From positions 1 to 64,000 of the forward strand of contig NZ_CP016177.1 in the NCBI RefSeq assembly GCF_001677275.1: 64,000 nucleotides of DNA, in the 5' to 3' direction. The DNA comes from Vibrio breoganii. GTDB lineage: Bacteria > Pseudomonadota > Gammaproteobacteria > Enterobacterales > Vibrionaceae. Made by a program: the position numbers and the translations under genes. Below the pieces are notes generated by a model that ran no database searches, was not told the DNA's origin, and worked only from the letters and a program-made list of their open reading frames with translations. Below, piece after piece: positions 41,507 to 53,168 of this stretch; positions within the stretch are counted from its first letter, which is position 1; the number at the start of each line of letters is the position of its first letter.

Positions 41507-42883
41507 CTACAAGAAGAACGGGCTTGGTTGGAACAAGGTTTCAACGTCCGGCACGTACTTTTTATCGACCAGGAACATCACCACGTGATCGTCTTGCTCA
41601 ATCATGGTTCTGTCGTGTGCAATTAACACCTCTTCGCCACGCACAATAGCACCAATGGTGGTACCTGGTGGTAACTTAAGGTCACCCACAGCTCTGCCTA
41701 CTACCTTGGACGTGTTTTCATCACCATGAGCGATGGCCTCGATAGCTTCTGCAGCGCCTCTTCGCAAAGAAGAGACGTTAACAATATCGGCTCTACGAAC
41801 GTGAGTAAGCAGTGCTGAAATGGTCGCTTGCTGAGGGGAAATAGCCACGTCAATATCGCCACCCTGCACAAGGTCAACATAGGCGCCACGCTGAATCAAA
41901 ACCATGACCTTTCTAGCGTTAAGGCTTTTTGCCAGCATCGCTGACATGATGTTGGTTTCATCTTCATTGGTTAGAGCGATGAACACGTCCATCTCTTCAA
42001 TGTTTTCTTCGTACAGCAGCTCTTTGTCTGCTGCATCACCACACAGCACAATAGTGTTGTCTAGCTCTTCGGAGAGCATTTCAGCGCGCTCAAGGCTGCG
42101 CTCAATCAGTTTTACTGAGTAATTGCGCTCAAGACGCTTTGCAAGCCCTGCTCCAATGTTACCGCCACCGACGATCATGATTTTGCGGTACTGTTTTTCC
42201 AGTCGCTGCAGTTCACTCATTACAGAGCGGATATCATTGCTCGCCGCGACAAAGAACACCTCATCATCGGCTTCAATGATGGTAGTGCCTTGAGGCCTAA
42301 TGGCTCGCCCTTGACGGAAAATAGCCGCTACGCGCGTATCTATATGTGGCATGTGCTCACGCAAAGCCGAAATGGCATTACCCACGAGTGGACCACCATA
42401 AAAGGCCTTAACTGCCACTAAGCTGACCTTCTCTTCAGCAAAGCTAACCACCTGCAATGCCCCTGGATACTGAATAAGGCGTTCAATATAGCCAGTAACC
42501 AGCTCTTCGGGTGCAATCAGATGATCTACCGGAATCGCGCCAGATTTGAATAGAGAGTCTTTCTCTGCCAAATATTCAGGTGAACGAATACGAGCGATTC
42601 TGTTAGGTGTATTAAATAAGGTAAAAGCCACTTGGCATGCAGCCATGTTGGTTTCATCGGCGTTAGTGACCGCCACCAACATGTCCGCATCTTGCGCGCC
42701 TGCTTCTCTTAGGGTGTCAGGGTGACTTGCTGCACCATTAACCACTCGCAGATCATACTTATCCTGTAGCTCTCTCAGGCGGCGACTATTGGTATCCACG
42801 ATAGTGATATCGTTGTTTTCGCCAACGAGATTCTCTGCAAGAGTGCCGCCTACCTGACCAGCACCCAAGATTATGATTTTCAT
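41507..42883 (-). CDS. trkA: Trk potassium uptake regulatory protein TrkA
   Basis: Cytoplasmic gating subunit of Trk. The 458 residues contain two RCK units: a Rossmann NAD-binding fold with [13 protein letters not shown] (about 7-19) and a second with [14 protein letters not shown] (about 239-252), each followed by a TrkA-C domain. Adjacent trkH and trkA let the transporter be made as one unit at the end of the def-fmt-rsmB cluster, as in E. coli rsmB-trkA. Confidence 0.97.
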   Translation of the reverse strand: MKIIILGAGQVGGTLAENLVGENNDITIVDTNSRRLRELQDKYDLRVVNGAASHPDTLREAGAQDADMLVAVTNADETNMAACQVAFTLFNTPNRIARIRSPEYLAEKDSLFKSGAIPVDHLIAPEELVTGYIERLIQYPGALQVVSFAEEKVSLVAVKAFYGGPLVGNAISALREHMPHIDTRVAAIFRQGRAIRPQGTTIIEADDEVFFVAASNDIRSVMSELQRLEKQYRKIMIVGGGNIGAGLAKRLERNYSVKLIERSLERAEMLSEELDNTIVLCGDAADKELLYEENIEEMDVFIALTNEDETNIMSAMLAKSLNARKVMVLIQRGAYVDLVQGGDIDVAISPQQATISALLTHVRRADIVNVSSLRRGAAEAIEAIAHGDENTSKVVGRAVGDLKLPPGTTIGAIVRGEEVLIAHDRTMIEQDDHVVMFLVDKKYVPDVETLFQPSPFFL

Positions 42884-42910
42884 CGATTATTTCCCTATAT
42901 ACAGCAGGAC

Positions 42911-44200
42911 TTAGTTTAATTTAGTTCGCTTTTGCAGAACCGCATAATAGAAGCCGTCCATATTGTGCTCTCCAGGCAAAATTTGTCGACCTGGGTTGCT
43001 TGGATCGCTGTCGATGAGCTCGGCGTCATCTGTGCGGGCTAAGAATGCCAGTACTTGCTCTTTGTTTTCAATCGGAGCGATAGAACATGTTGCGTAAACT
43101 AAGGTTCCGCCTTGCTTCAATTGTTGCCACATAGCGTCCAGAATTTCACTTTGTAGCTGAGACAATGCAGGCAAGTCATCGGCGCGTCGTAGCCATTTGA
43201 TATCTGGATGGCGACGGATAACACCTATCGCTGAGCACGGTGCATCGAGAAGGATGCGGTCGAACTGCTCGCCTGTCCACCACTCTTGTGGGTAGCGTGC
43301 ATCAGCACAAAGCACTTTGGCTTCAAGGCCTAAACGGTCGAGGTTTTGATAAACGCGATCAAGGCGTTGTTCGTCTGCATCAATCGCCACAACTTGGCTA
43401 TCCGTTGTGTTCTCTAGGATATGAGCCGTTTTACCACCAGGGGCCGCACAGCAATCAAGAATCAATTCACCGTCTTTTGGTTGTAGATATTCCAGAGACA
43501 GTTGCGCTGCCGCGTCTTGCACCGATACCCAGCCTTGATCGAAACCAGGAAGCTTGCTTACATCGCATGCCTTTAGCAGGCGCAATGCATGGCGAGCTTG
43601 AGGGTGAGTTTCGGCCTCAATCTCTTCAGCTTCAAGAAGTTTTAGATACTCATCGCGAGTATGGTGCTTGCTGTTCACTCGCAGCCACATAGGTGCCTTA
43701 GTGTTGTTGGCTTCAACAATAGATTCCCAATCGTTCGGGTATGCCTCGCGAAGAAGTTTCAACAACCAGCTTGGGTGTCCGTATTTGCCTGCATCATGCT
43801 TAACCGATAACTCGTCCAGTTTCTGTTGATTGCGCTGGTAGTTTCGAAGTACGGCATTTACTAAGCCTTTAAGCTTATGCCCCTTTAGCGACTGGCACGC
43901 TTCAACGGTTTCAGCCACTGCCGCATGATCGGCCGTACGCATAAAGCTGAGTTGGTAGATACCCACCAGCATTAAATGGTGGAACACACGCTGCTTACCC
44001 TTTAGAGGTTTTTCCATCAGTTCATTAACTATGGTCTCTAATCTCGGTAGGTAGCGAAGACAGCCGTAACAAATCTCTTGCAGAAGCGCGTGGTCACGAG
44101 GTTTTAGGTTGGCTTGTGCTGCAGGTAAAGCGCTGGAAAGCGAGTACCCTTTGTCTACAACTTGGAACAGCACTGTGGCTGCGGCGGCGCGTACATTCAT
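42911..44200 (-). CDS. rsmB: 16S rRNA (cytosine967-C5)-methyltransferase RsmB
   Basis: SAM-dependent enzyme that makes m5C967 in 16S rRNA. The 429 residues have an N-terminal NusB-like RNA-binding domain (about 5-135) and the methyltransferase domain with [14 protein letters not shown] (about 251-264), the catalytic-cysteine motif [15 protein letters not shown] (about 318-332) and a second cysteine in YATCSI. It is complete. Confidence 0.96.
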   Translation of the reverse strand: MNVRAAAATVLFQVVDKGYSLSSALPAAQANLKPRDHALLQEICYGCLRYLPRLETIVNELMEKPLKGKQRVFHHLMLVGIYQLSFMRTADHAAVAETVEACQSLKGHKLKGLVNAVLRNYQRNQQKLDELSVKHDAGKYGHPSWLLKLLREAYPNDWESIVEANNTKAPMWLRVNSKHHTRDEYLKLLEAEEIEAETHPQARHALRLLKACDVSKLPGFDQGWVSVQDAAAQLSLEYLQPKDGELILDCCAAPGGKTAHILENTTDSQVVAIDADEQRLDRVYQNLDRLGLEAKVLCADARYPQEWWTGEQFDRILLDAPCSAIGVIRRHPDIKWLRRADDLPALSQLQSEILDAMWQQLKQGGTLVYATCSIAPIENKEQVLAFLARTDDAELIDSDPSNPGRQILPGEHNMDGFYYAVLQKRTKLN

Positions 44201-44220
44201 AGGTATTTCCTAACAAGAGT

Positions 44221-44243
44221 AAGGCTTGAGAACCTCAAGCCTT
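44221..44243. other. Intra-operon hairpin between fmt and rsmB
   Basis: AAGGCTTGAG (44221-44230) / CTCAAGCCTT (44234-44243), a perfect 10-bp stem with 3-nt loop and no T run. It may limit read-through or stabilise the fmt mRNA end. Confidence 0.65.
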
Positions 44244-44255
44244 AGTAGTAGTTGT

Positions 44256-45203
44256 TTAATCTAGCTGGGTTCCTACTGGGAACCAATCTGCTCGAGAGTT
44301 GAGTACGTCACCAACGGACATAGCTTTCTTGCCTGGAACCTGAATTTGTTCCAAAACTAAGCTGCCATTTCCGGTCGCTATCTGAATACCCGTTTTGTCT
44401 GCTTTGACTATGGTGCCAGCGTCTTTAGAGCATGGCGTAGCATCGACACTTGCCTTCCATACCTTGATGTTTTTGTCGCCAATCGAGAAGTAGCTCATCG
44501 GCCAAGGGTTGAATGCGCGGATTTCACGCTCAAGTACAACGGCCTCTTTAGTCCAATCTAGCTGTGCTTCTTCTTTGCTGAGTTTCTTAGCATAGTTTGA
44601 TAGCGCATCATCTTGCTTAACAGGAACAGCGGTGCCTTCAGCAATAGAAGAAAGGCACTCAACAAGTGCAACAGGGCCCAACTTAGCCAGTTTATGATAA
44701 AGCACAGCACTGGTGTCTTCTGGCTCGATAGGCAGGGTAGCAATATGCAGCATATCGCCAGTATCTAACCCAACATCCATCTGCATGATGGTAACGCCAG
44801 TTTCTGCATCTCCAGCCCAAATTGAGCGTTGAATTGGCGCTGCACCGCGCCAGCGAGGAAGGATTGAGCCGTGAACATTGATACAACCTAGCTTTGGAGT
44901 ATCCAGAACCTGTTTCGGTAACAGTAGCCCATAAGCCACTACCACCATGATGTCTGCATCAAGGTCTGCCAACTGCTGTTTCGCTTCATCAGACTTGAAG
45001 TTTTCTGGCTGATAAACTGGGATGTTGTGTTCGATAGCGAGGTTTTTAACAGGGCTTGCTGTTAGCTTTTTGCCTCGGCCAGCAGGTTTATCCGGTGTTG
45101 AATAAACAGCGATAACCTCATGCTCCGAAGATAACAACGCCGACAAATGGTCGGCGGCGAAATCTGGAGTACCTGCAAATACGATCTTTAGTGCTTTGCT
45201 CAA
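44256..45203 (-). CDS. fmt: Methionyl-tRNA formyltransferase
   Basis: Formylates initiator Met-tRNA using 10-formyl-tetrahydrofolate. The 315-residue protein has [12 protein letters not shown] at the start, the catalytic block [19 protein letters not shown] (N and H about 108-110) and the aspartate in [10 protein letters not shown] (about 142-151). The def gene, whose product removes the formyl group, is 13 bp upstream and co-transcribed. Confidence 0.97.
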   Translation of the reverse strand: MSKALKIVFAGTPDFAADHLSALLSSEHEVIAVYSTPDKPAGRGKKLTASPVKNLAIEHNIPVYQPENFKSDEAKQQLADLDADIMVVVAYGLLLPKQVLDTPKLGCINVHGSILPRWRGAAPIQRSIWAGDAETGVTIMQMDVGLDTGDMLHIATLPIEPEDTSAVLYHKLAKLGPVALVECLSSIAEGTAVPVKQDDALSNYAKKLSKEEAQLDWTKEAVVLEREIRAFNPWPMSYFSIGDKNIKVWKASVDATPCSKDAGTIVKADKTGIQIATGNGSLVLEQIQVPGKKAMSVGDVLNSRADWFPVGTQLD

Positions 45204-45216
45204 TGCAAACTCCTAG

Positions 45217-45729
45217 TTACTGGTTTTTCTCGTTGTAGCGCTTAATTTTTTCTAGCTTGTCTTTGATGCGCTTGCGTTTTAGCGGAGAGAGATAATCAAC
45301 AAAAAGTTTACCCGCCAAGTGGTCAAGCTCATGCTGCACACAGATTGCAAGCAGGTCATCAGCATCAAAAGTGAATTCTTCACCCTCTCGGTTCAAAGCC
45401 TTCACCGAAATTTCTGCTGCGCGAGAAACAAGCGCGCGTGCACCTGGAACAGATAGGCAGCCTTCTTCGATGCCGTCTTCGCCGCGCTTGTCAGTGATCT
45501 CTGGATTGATAAGAACCAAAGGCTCGTCGCGAGTCTCAGAAAGGTCAATAACCACGATCTGTTTATGCACGTCTACTTGCGTAGAAGCTAGGCCAATGCC
45601 TTCTTCTGCGTACATAGTCTCAATCATGTCATCGATGTGAGTTTGTAGTTCTGGCGTAAAGTCTACAACCGGCTTAGCGACGGTGCGTAGACGATCATCT
45701 GGAAAGGTTAGTACATGTAATAAAGACAT
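45217..45729 (-). CDS. def: Peptide deformylase
   Basis: Metalloprotease removing the N-formyl group from new proteins. The 170 residues hold the three PDF motifs: GIGLASTQ (44-51), EGCLSVPG (89-96) with metal ligand C91, and QHELDHLAG (132-140) with H133, E134 and H137. Motif 1 has Ser in place of the second Ala in the usual GLAAxQ, a mild change. ATG 45729 gives [14 protein letters not shown]; a GTG two codons upstream is possible. Heads the def-fmt-rsmB-trkA-trkH cluster, divergent from dprA. Confidence 0.96.
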   Translation of the reverse strand: MSLLHVLTFPDDRLRTVAKPVVDFTPELQTHIDDMIETMYAEEGIGLASTQVDVHKQIVVIDLSETRDEPLVLINPEITDKRGEDGIEEGCLSVPGARALVSRAAEISVKALNREGEEFTFDADDLLAICVQHELDHLAGKLFVDYLSPLKRKRIKDKLEKIKRYNEKNQ

Positions 45730-45838
45730 AATCACTCAAAAAAGTTGAACTGCGCCGAAAGAATCTCAGCCATTTGTGACAATTTTAGTCATTTTGGTCT
45801 TCAAATAACAGCACCAATCCACTTCGATGAGATTCTCT

Positions 45839-46969
45839 ATGAAAGAACAACAGATAACAGCATGGCTTACGCTCTGTATGACGCCTCGTTTAAGTGGAGT
45901 TAGGTTGCAGAAAATCCTTGAGTTTCTTTCCCCTCAACAACTGTTATCTCTGTCAAAAAAGGAGCTGTTTTCTCTTAAGTTTACTGAGCCTCAGGTACGG
46001 TTTTTAACGGCCACATCCAATCAAAGTGTCGATAAATGCCTAGAGTGGGCAAATAAAGACGGTAACCACTTACTCATAGCAGAAGACAAAGAAACGTATC
46101 CGCCTTTGCTAAAAGAAATCCCCAGCTTTCCTCCGGTACTGTTTGTTCAGGGGGAGGTGACAACACTGTGCTCGACCCAAGTGGGTATCGTTGGTAGCCG
46201 AAATAGCTCTCAAGATGGCCTATACATTACTCGCCAATTTTCTTCGCAACTGACCAAAGTTGGCGTGACGATCACCAGTGGTTTAGCTCTGGGAGTGGAT
46301 GGTCATGCGCATCAGGCCTGTTTAGAGCAGAACGGAAAAACAATTGCCGTATTAGGGAGTGGCTTTGATTTTTTATACCCCAAGCAACACAAGTCGTTAG
46401 CACAGCGAATCAAAGAGAATGGCGCGCTTGTTTCTGAGTTTCCGCCCTTTTATCCACCGAGAGCGTATAACTTCCCAAGGCGTAATCGAATCATTAGCGG
46501 CTTATCTGTTGGCGTGTTGGTGGTTGAGGCGGCGCAAAAAAGTGGATCTTTAATAACGGCGCGTTTTGCCCTAGAGCAAGGGCGCGATGTGTACGCAGTT
46601 CCGGGTTCGGTGCTCAACCCCAATGCTGCGGGGTGCAATCAATTGCTTCGAGATGGAGCGGTTTTAGTGAGAGATGCGCAAGATATTGTTCATGAAATTA
46701 ATGGCTTAGTTAACTGGTCTTCTACAATACAACAAGAGGCCGCTTTATCTTTGCCGCCGTCAGTTGAAAAGGGAGAACAAAGAGAGCAAACGGAGACAGG
46801 AAATCAGCCAATACTGGATCTGCTGGGAGAGAGGCCTGTGGCAGTTGATTTTTTAGCAGAAAGGGCCCATTTACCCGTAAATCAGGTTATGATGCAGTTA
46901 TTAGAGCTGGAGCTTCAAGGTATAGTGGCTTCAGTCGTTGGTGGTTACATTAGATTAAGGGGGAGCTGA
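45839..46969 (+). CDS. dprA: DNA-processing protein DprA (Smf)
   Basis: RecA loader that binds incoming single-stranded DNA in natural transformation. About 376 residues: an N-terminal SAM-like domain, a Rossmann-type DprA core (GIVGSRNSS at about 117, [13 protein letters not shown] and [28 protein letters not shown]) and a C-terminal winged helix (about 310-375). The start is uncertain: ATG 45839 ([10 protein letters not shown]) or ATG 45827 adding four residues; neither has a strong ribosome site. With comM it suggests transformation ability. Confidence 0.94.
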   Translation: MKEQQITAWLTLCMTPRLSGVRLQKILEFLSPQQLLSLSKKELFSLKFTEPQVRFLTATSNQSVDKCLEWANKDGNHLLIAEDKETYPPLLKEIPSFPPVLFVQGEVTTLCSTQVGIVGSRNSSQDGLYITRQFSSQLTKVGVTITSGLALGVDGHAHQACLEQNGKTIAVLGSGFDFLYPKQHKSLAQRIKENGALVSEFPPFYPPRAYNFPRRNRIISGLSVGVLVVEAAQKSGSLITARFALEQGRDVYAVPGSVLNPNAAGCNQLLRDGAVLVRDAQDIVHEINGLVNWSSTIQQEAALSLPPSVEKGEQREQTETGNQPILDLLGERPVAVDFLAERAHLPVNQVMMQLLELELQGIVASVVGGYIRLRGS

Positions 46970-46971
46970 CT

Positions 46972-47445
46972 ATGATGGATATTCTTATGTATCTGTTTGA
47001 GACGTACATTCATAGCGAGAGTGATTTGAACGTCAATCAAGATGAGCTTGAGCAAGAGCTCCTTCGTGCTGGCTTTCGCCAAGATGAAGTGTACAAAGCG
47101 CTAAATTGGTTGGAAGACTTAGCGGCCTTGCAAAGTGAAGACTCAAGTCAAAACATTGCGACCAGCTCAGCAACGTCGATTCGCATCTATTCAGACCAAG
47201 AACAGCAAAGAATAGACACTCGCTGTCGAGGCTTTATCTTGTTCTTAGAGCAAATAGGCGTATTAAGCGCAGAACTGCGTGAGATGGTGATAGACCGAGT
47301 GATGGGACTAGAAACCACCGATTTGCAATTGGATGACCTGAAATGGATCATCTTGATGGTGCTGTTTAACGTACCCGGCAATGAAAATGCTTACACAACG
47401 ATGGAAGAGCTACTCTACTCGACAGATCACGGCATTTTGCATTAA
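46972..47445 (+). CDS. smg: Smg family protein (DUF494)
   Basis: A 157-residue protein of unknown function, named for its place next to smf (dprA). It starts [17 protein letters not shown], matching E. coli Smg [16 protein letters not shown], and is acidic and mainly helical. It begins two bases after the dprA stop and lies before yrdD, the usual def/smf/smg neighbourhood. Confidence 0.93.
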   Translation: MMDILMYLFETYIHSESDLNVNQDELEQELLRAGFRQDEVYKALNWLEDLAALQSEDSSQNIATSSATSIRIYSDQEQQRIDTRCRGFILFLEQIGVLSAELREMVIDRVMGLETTDLQLDDLKWIILMVLFNVPGNENAYTTMEELLYSTDHGILH

Positions 47446-47452
47446 TCCAACT

Positions 47453-48007
47453 ATGAATAAGATCAACAACCAACTGTTCTCTTCTGAAGGGCATGCTCTA
47501 GAACAGCACTGCCCAAACTGCGCTAGCCCTTTGCAGATGCGCCATGGTAAACATGGTGCCTTTCTTGGTTGTACTCAATATCCTGCGTGTGACTATATTA
47601 AGCCTTTGCATCAAGCGTCAGGGCAGATACTAAAACCGCTTGGTGTGCCTTGTCCGGATTGTGGTGATGAGCTTGTATTAAGACAAGGTCGCTATGGCAT
47701 GTTTATTGGCTGCTCAAGTTATCCAGAGTGTCACTATATTGGCAGTATGGATGAGCCCGAAGACCACAGTGTTGAGTCTTTTTCTTGCCCAGAGTGCAAT
47801 AAAGGGCACTTGATAGAGAGAAAGTCGCGTTTTGGAAAGGCATTCTATGCCTGTGACCAATACCCTAAATGCCAATTCTCTATTAACAATGAACCCAAAC
47901 AAGGGGCATGCCAAGAGTGCGGCTTCAAGTTGCTGGTGGTTAAAAAGAGCGGTGAGAAAAGCACTCTGCTGTGCGCAAGCCGCAAGTGCCAAGCTAAACA
48001 GCAATAG
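47453..48007 (+). CDS. yrdD: Topoisomerase I zinc-ribbon protein YrdD
   Basis: A 184-residue protein made of zinc ribbons like the C-terminal repeats of DNA topoisomerase I, without the catalytic part. Pairs of cysteines repeat: CPNC...GCTQYPAC (about 20-46), CPDC...GCSSYPEC (about 67-94), CPEC...ACDQYPKC (about 111-140), and a last CQEC...CASRKC (about 152-178). Probably binds nucleic acid; true role unknown. ATG 47453 is eight bases after the smg stop; the frame extends upstream inside smg but lacks support. Confidence 0.9.
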   Translation: MNKINNQLFSSEGHALEQHCPNCASPLQMRHGKHGAFLGCTQYPACDYIKPLHQASGQILKPLGVPCPDCGDELVLRQGRYGMFIGCSSYPECHYIGSMDEPEDHSVESFSCPECNKGHLIERKSRFGKAFYACDQYPKCQFSINNEPKQGACQECGFKLLVVKKSGEKSTLLCASRKCQAKQQ

Positions 48008-48035
48008 AGTCGGCCGCAATAAACTAAGAAACAAT

Positions 48036-48066
48036 AAAAAAGGAGGCGTTAGCCTCCTTAGTTTTT
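48036..48066. terminator. Bidirectional terminator between yrdD and purK
   Basis: AAGGAGGC (48040-48047) / GCCTCCTT (48052-48059), loop GTTA. A run on the left and TTTTTT at 48061 on the right let it stop both converging units. Confidence 0.87.
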
Positions 48067-48081
48067 TAAGCTCTGTTCAGA

Positions 48082-49197
48082 TTACTTCTGATGCAGTGCT
48101 GGAAAGGCATCGGCGTCAAGCCACTGAGCAATAGATTGCAGCTGTTGCTCTAAGTCTGCTTGGTCATTACCACACACATTAATGTGTCCCATCTTACGAC
48201 CAGGACGCTTTTCTTTGCCATACCAATGAATGTGAGCTTGGCTCATGCTGAGTAGCTCTTCGGCAAGCGTATCTTCACCAAGAATATTTATCATTGCAGT
48301 AGGGCGAAGTGCTTTAGTGCTTCCTAGGGGAAGACCACATACAGCGCGCATATGGTTTTCAAACTGGCAAGTCTCAGCGCCTTGTTGTGTCCAGTGACCA
48401 GAGTTGTGAACGCGTGGTGCGATCTCATTGACCATCAATTGACCTTGAACGTCAAAAAACTCTAGTGCCAACACGCCAACATAATCTAGGCATTCCGCTA
48501 CAGCAGTAAACATCTGTTTTGCTTGAGCTTGAAGCTCTGGCTCGTCGATGGCCGTAGAAAGGCTCAATACACCATCGGTGTGCACATTCTCAGCGAGCGG
48601 GTATACCGCAATCTCACCATGCTTGTTTCTAGCACCGATCAGCGATACTTCACGATCAAACCCAACAAACTCTTCAGCAATAATGGCTTGCGCTTCAGAA
48701 GAGGCAATGCACTCCTCCATTTCAGCCCATACCGCATCTGCCGTCGAACGGTCTTTTAAACGCCATTGGCCCTTTCCATCGTATCCACCTAGCGTGCTCT
48801 TAAGCACCATAGGCAAACCAACGTAGTCGATAGCGCTTTCAAAGTCTTGGCGGGTGCGAATAAGAGAGTACTTAGCATTGGCTACGCTAGCTTTATCAAG
48901 TAGCGCTTTTTCGATACGGCGATCGCCACCGGTTTTAATGGCTTCTGCACTTGGCAGTAATTTTCCACTGGCCTGGCAAGCATCCAGTACTGGGTGTGGA
49001 ACATGCTCAAACTCTGCCGTGATGACATCAGCTTGTTCGATAGCGGCTTGTAACCCGCTACCTAATTTAGTTTGAGTGATAGGTTCAACAATAGATTCGC
49101 TATTGACATCAAAAGCAATGGTTTTGATATTCAGTGGAGCGGCAGCCAGCGCCATCATGCGAGCTAACTGTCCGGCACCTAAAACTAAAACTTGCAC
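48082..49197 (-). CDS. purK: N5-carboxyaminoimidazole ribonucleotide synthase
   Basis: ATP-grasp enzyme that makes N5-CAIR from AIR and bicarbonate in purine synthesis. The start is GTG 49197, four bases after the purE stop and eight after GGAGG, giving [15 protein letters not shown] and 371 residues; the frame continues into purE but that part is not needed. It has the Rossmann-like N-domain, the ATP loop [13 protein letters not shown] (about 138-150) and the [14 protein letters not shown] block (about 255-268). Confidence 0.95.
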   Translation of the reverse strand: MQVLVLGAGQLARMMALAAAPLNIKTIAFDVNSESIVEPITQTKLGSGLQAAIEQADVITAEFEHVPHPVLDACQASGKLLPSAEAIKTGGDRRIEKALLDKASVANAKYSLIRTRQDFESAIDYVGLPMVLKSTLGGYDGKGQWRLKDRSTADAVWAEMEECIASSEAQAIIAEEFVGFDREVSLIGARNKHGEIAVYPLAENVHTDGVLSLSTAIDEPELQAQAKQMFTAVAECLDYVGVLALEFFDVQGQLMVNEIAPRVHNSGHWTQQGAETCQFENHMRAVCGLPLGSTKALRPTAMINILGEDTLAEELLSMSQAHIHWYGKEKRPGRKMGHINVCGNDQADLEQQLQSIAQWLDADAFPALHQK

Positions 49198-49201
49198 GGT
49201 A

Positions 49202-49687
49202 TTAATCCTCCGCTGGGTTCGGATTAGCAAGTACTGTATCGGTTTGTTCCTTGCGGAAAGCTTCTACTTTTGCCATTACTTCAGGAACGTGAGTACCAAT
49301 GATCTGTGCTGCTAGAATGCCTGAGTTTGCTGCACCCGCTTCACCGATAGCCAGTGTACCTACTGCAATGCCTTTTGGCATTTGAACGATAGATAGCAAA
49401 GAGTCCATGCCTTTTAGGGCACGAGATTGAACAGGAACACCGAGAACAGGAAGGCTAGTAAATGCTGCACACATACCAGGAAGGTGAGCTGCACCGCCTG
49501 CGCCTGCAATAATGACTTTAATGCCGCGATCTTTTGCGCTATTTGCATAGTCCGCTAGTAGTTGTGGAGTACGGTGAGCTGAAACTACTTTAGTTTCGTA
49601 GCTAACACCGAATTGGTCGAGCATCTCAGCGGCTAACTTCATCGTTGGCCAATCTGACTTAGAACCCATGATAATACCGACTTGCAT
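49202..49687 (-). CDS. purE: N5-carboxyaminoimidazole ribonucleotide mutase
   Basis: Class I PurE, 161 residues, converting N5-CAIR to CAIR. It has the substrate loop [12 protein letters not shown] (about 4-15), SAHRTP (about 41-46) and [11 protein letters not shown] (about 62-72). ATG 49687 follows TAGGAG. It is first in purEK and is preceded by a PurR operator (49761-49776). Confidence 0.97.
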   Translation of the reverse strand: MQVGIIMGSKSDWPTMKLAAEMLDQFGVSYETKVVSAHRTPQLLADYANSAKDRGIKVIIAGAGGAAHLPGMCAAFTSLPVLGVPVQSRALKGMDSLLSIVQMPKGIAVGTLAIGEAGAANSGILAAQIIGTHVPEVMAKVEAFRKEQTDTVLANPNPAED

Positions 49688-49760
49688 GTTACGACTCCTA
49701 ATTTAACTAGTTGAGCTTTGAATACCAATTTTGCGCGCATTATACGGTTATTTTTTGAAT

Positions 49761-49776
49761 AGGAAAACGTTTGCGT
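49761..49776 (-). promoter_or_regulatory. PurR operator upstream of purEK
   Basis: On the minus strand the site reads ACGCAAACGTTTTCCT, matching the E. coli PurR consensus ACGCAAACGTTTTCNT completely. It lies 74 bp before the purE ATG, in the likely promoter. Purine repression of purEK is expected. Confidence 0.92.
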
Positions 49777-49871
49777 CGGTTTGTTTTGCCGATTTACAGG
49801 AAATGCTTACCAGCTAGGAATAGAATTTGTAAACTAAGTAGAAAGATAGTGTAGAAAAGGACACTCAAGGA

Positions 49872-50429
49872 ATGATGGTAATTGATCAAGCAGTTGATGC
49901 TCTGAAGCAAGGAAAGGTAATTGCATACCCCACAGAGGCTGTATTTGGAGTCGGATGCGATCCAGACGATGAGAAAGCGCTAGAAGCACTTATCGAACTA
50001 AAGCAAAGAGACCCAAGCAAGGGACTCATCCTGATTGCAGCAAGCTTTGATCAGTTGTTGCCCTACGTTGATGTAAGTGCGTTATCTGCAGAGCAATTAG
50101 ATACGGTATTTAAAAGCTGGCCGGGACCTGTGACTTGGGTGATGCCCATCAGCAAAAAAGTCCATGAATTGGTTCATGGGCAGTTTGATAGTGTTGCAGT
50201 AAGAGTCACTGACCATGAGATGGTGCAGCAGCTTTGCTTAGAATTTGGTAAGCCGATTACCTCTACAAGCGCCAACCTATCCGGTTTGCCACCTTGCCTG
50301 ACTGCTGATGAGGTTGAAAGCCAGTTAGGGTCTGAGGATGTGTTCATCTTGCAAGGCGCTGTGGGCAACCGAAATAAACCCTCAGAGATAAAAGACGCAC
50401 GATCTCTACAAGTATTAAGACAAGGATAA
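49872..50429 (+). CDS. tsaC: Threonylcarbamoyl-AMP synthase TsaC (YrdC/RimN)
   Basis: Makes threonylcarbamoyl-AMP for t6A37 of ANN-decoding tRNAs. The 185-residue single-domain protein has the YrdC signature YPTEAVFGVGCDPDDE (about 20-35) and the KGLILIAA and STSANLSGLPP segments. AAAAGGA lies ten bases before ATG 49872; an ATG directly after is also possible. First of tsaC-hemF-aroE-DUF1488, the order seen in E. coli yrdC-aroE-yrdB. Confidence 0.95.
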   Translation: MMVIDQAVDALKQGKVIAYPTEAVFGVGCDPDDEKALEALIELKQRDPSKGLILIAASFDQLLPYVDVSALSAEQLDTVFKSWPGPVTWVMPISKKVHELVHGQFDSVAVRVTDHEMVQQLCLEFGKPITSTSANLSGLPPCLTADEVESQLGSEDVFILQGAVGNRNKPSEIKDARSLQVLRQG

Positions 50430-51338
<909 letters not shown>

Positions 51339-51415
51339 TGCTTTTTCTTCGCCGTTATCAGTGATAGGTTCATAGTCAGTCGTTTTAATCAGTAGTAATT
51401 CAATCAGGTAGGAAG

Positions 51416-52249
51416 ATGAATCAGTCAATTGATCAGTATGTTGTTTTTGGGAATCCTATAAAGCAGAGTAAATCTCCCTTTATTCATACCTTGTTCGCGA
51501 GACAGACTAACCAAAGCATCCACTATGCAACTCAATATGCTGAGGTTGGAGAGTTTACCCGGGCCGCTAAGACCTTTTTTACTGAAGGCGGTAAAGGATG
51601 CAATGTAACAGCACCCTTTAAGCATGATGCCTACGAACTGGCAGATCGATTAACTGAACGAGCGCAATTAGCCGGTGCGGTAAATACACTGAAGAAGCTA
51701 GATGATGGCGAGATTATTGGAGATAACACTGATGGTGAAGGCCTTGTGCAAGACCTGCTTCAATATCAAGTGGTGCTCAAGGATGCTCGTATTCTGATTA
51801 TTGGTGCTGGTGGTGCAGTAAGAGGTGTGCTTAAGCCACTGCTTGATCAAAAGCCTGCACAGCTCGTCATCGCAAATAGAACCTATAGCAAGGCTCAGTC
51901 TTTGGTGGAGCAATTCAAAGAGCACGGTCCTATTGAGGCGTTGCCGATTGAAGAGGTAGAAGGAAGCTTTGATGTTGTCATCAATTCTACGTCTGCAGGC
52001 TTAACCAAAGAATTGCCAAAGATTTCCGCCACGATATTTTCGCCTCAAACAGTAAGCTATGACATGGTTTATGGCTCTGGCACTACAGTGTTTAATCAGT
52101 GGGCTAGGGATAATGGTGCAGCCAAGGCTTATGACGGGCTGGGAATGCTAGTTGGACAAGCGGCTGAAAGCTTTATGTTGTGGAGAGGTATTCGCCCAGG
52201 TGCGAAACAAGTGCTGCGTGAACTTCGTAAAAATCTAGAGGGCTCGTAA
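51416..52249 (+). CDS. aroE: Shikimate dehydrogenase
   Basis: NADPH-dependent reduction of 3-dehydroshikimate in aromatic amino-acid synthesis. The 277 residues include the shikimate pocket SKSPFIH (about 17-23), catalytic lysine in [11 protein letters not shown] (about 62-72), NTDGEG (about 103-108) and the NADP loop GAGGAVRGV (about 132-140), with NRTYSKA marking NADP preference. Preceded by AGGAAG. Confidence 0.97.
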   Translation: MNQSIDQYVVFGNPIKQSKSPFIHTLFARQTNQSIHYATQYAEVGEFTRAAKTFFTEGGKGCNVTAPFKHDAYELADRLTERAQLAGAVNTLKKLDDGEIIGDNTDGEGLVQDLLQYQVVLKDARILIIGAGGAVRGVLKPLLDQKPAQLVIANRTYSKAQSLVEQFKEHGPIEALPIEEVEGSFDVVINSTSAGLTKELPKISATIFSPQTVSYDMVYGSGTTVFNQWARDNGAAKAYDGLGMLVGQAAESFMLWRGIRPGAKQVLRELRKNLEGS

Positions 52250-52513
52250 TTGAATCAATCAATAATCTTTACTGATCAGCAAAGCTGGGACGGGAATAGG
52301 AAAGTAGTGGTATTTGTAGGTCAGCAATCTGGGAACCTGATTGAGTGCCTAGTCTCTGCCCATTACTTGGAAAACCTCTCTCAACTGCAAATTGATGATG
52401 AGGTGATGGCCTTAAAGGTATTCTCTGAATATCGCTTTGATCTGGAAGACCTAGCGGAAGAGCTGATCGAAGCGGAAGAGTTCAATCAGCTCGGGCAAAT
52501 AGAAATCAATTAA
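52250..52513 (+). CDS. DUF1488 family protein (YrdB-like)
   Basis: An 87-residue acidic protein of unknown function. It opens MNQSIIFTDQQSWD and contains VGQQSGNLIECLVSAHYLE, typical of DUF1488. The start is TTG 52250, directly after the aroE TAA, with AGAGGG just upstream; no ATG gives the conserved N-terminus, so it relies on coupling to aroE. Its 3' end overlaps the convergent yrdA by eight bases. E. coli yrdB has the same place after aroE. Confidence 0.85.
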   Translation: MNQSIIFTDQQSWDGNRKVVVFVGQQSGNLIECLVSAHYLENLSQLQIDDEVMALKVFSEYRFDLEDLAEELIEAEEFNQLGQIEIN

Positions 52514-53054
52514 TGTCGTGCACTTCGTTCAGGTAGTCATTTTTGTTCTGTACGTAGTTATCAGCAGATTTAGAAAGAAAGGCGGCTTCTTGTTCTGTTA
52601 GGGGTCTCACCTGTTTTACAGGGCGCCCTACATAAAGGTAGCCACTTTCTAATGTCTTATTCGGAGGCACTAAGCTTCCTGCTCCAATAAACACATCGCT
52701 CTCTATTATTGCGCCATCAAGGATGGTGGTGCTCATACCGACCAAGACCCTATCTTTAATAGTGCACCCGTGTAGCATCACCAAATGCCCAATAGTCACC
52801 TCATCACCAATGATAAGAGGGTACCCCTCAGGGTTACTGGTGTTTTTGTGAGTAACATGCAGTACCGAACCATCCTGAATGTTGGTGCGCTGACCAATGT
52901 GTATATGGTTTACGTCTCCTCTAGCAGCCACTTGTGGCCAAATACTAGAATCCATACCAATCTTAACGTCGCCAACAACAACTGCAGAGTCATCGATATA
53001 AACGCCAGACTCAATAGAAGGCTTTATTCCTTTGTAGCTACGTAAAGAACTCAT
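52506..53054 (-). CDS. yrdA: Gamma-class carbonic anhydrase-like protein YrdA
   Basis: Left-handed beta-helix hexapeptide-repeat protein, 182 residues, of the YrdA/PaaY family. It has VGDVKIGMDSSIWPQVAARGD and zinc-ligand histidines in HVTHKN (about 67-72), IGHLVMLHG (about 88-96). Many members bind zinc, but physiological carbonic anhydrase activity is not proven in this subgroup. ATG 53054; it converges on the DUF1488 gene. Confidence 0.92.
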   Translation of the reverse strand: MSSLRSYKGIKPSIESGVYIDDSAVVVGDVKIGMDSSIWPQVAARGDVNHIHIGQRTNIQDGSVLHVTHKNTSNPEGYPLIIGDEVTIGHLVMLHGCTIKDRVLVGMSTTILDGAIIESDVFIGAGSLVPPNKTLESGYLYVGRPVKQVRPLTEQEAAFLSKSADNYVQNKNDYLNEVHDIN

Positions 53055-53099
53055 AGTTAAACTCCATCAAAGCTGTATAAATATTGTTATCAAACTATC

Positions 53100-53119
53100 A
53101 AAAAAAGGCCCTTCTGGCC
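53100..53119 (-). terminator. Short hairpin with T run on the minus strand upstream of the rrn promoters
   Basis: GGCC (53107-53110) and GGCC (53116-53119) flank CTTCT, with seven A on the plus strand at 53100-53106, i.e. a U run on the minus strand. It may shield yrdA from antisense transcription out of the rRNA region. The stem is short. Confidence 0.4.
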
Positions 53120-53168
53120 AATAGATGAACATACAGTACAAAAAGCCGAAATTCTTTGGAAAAAACGC

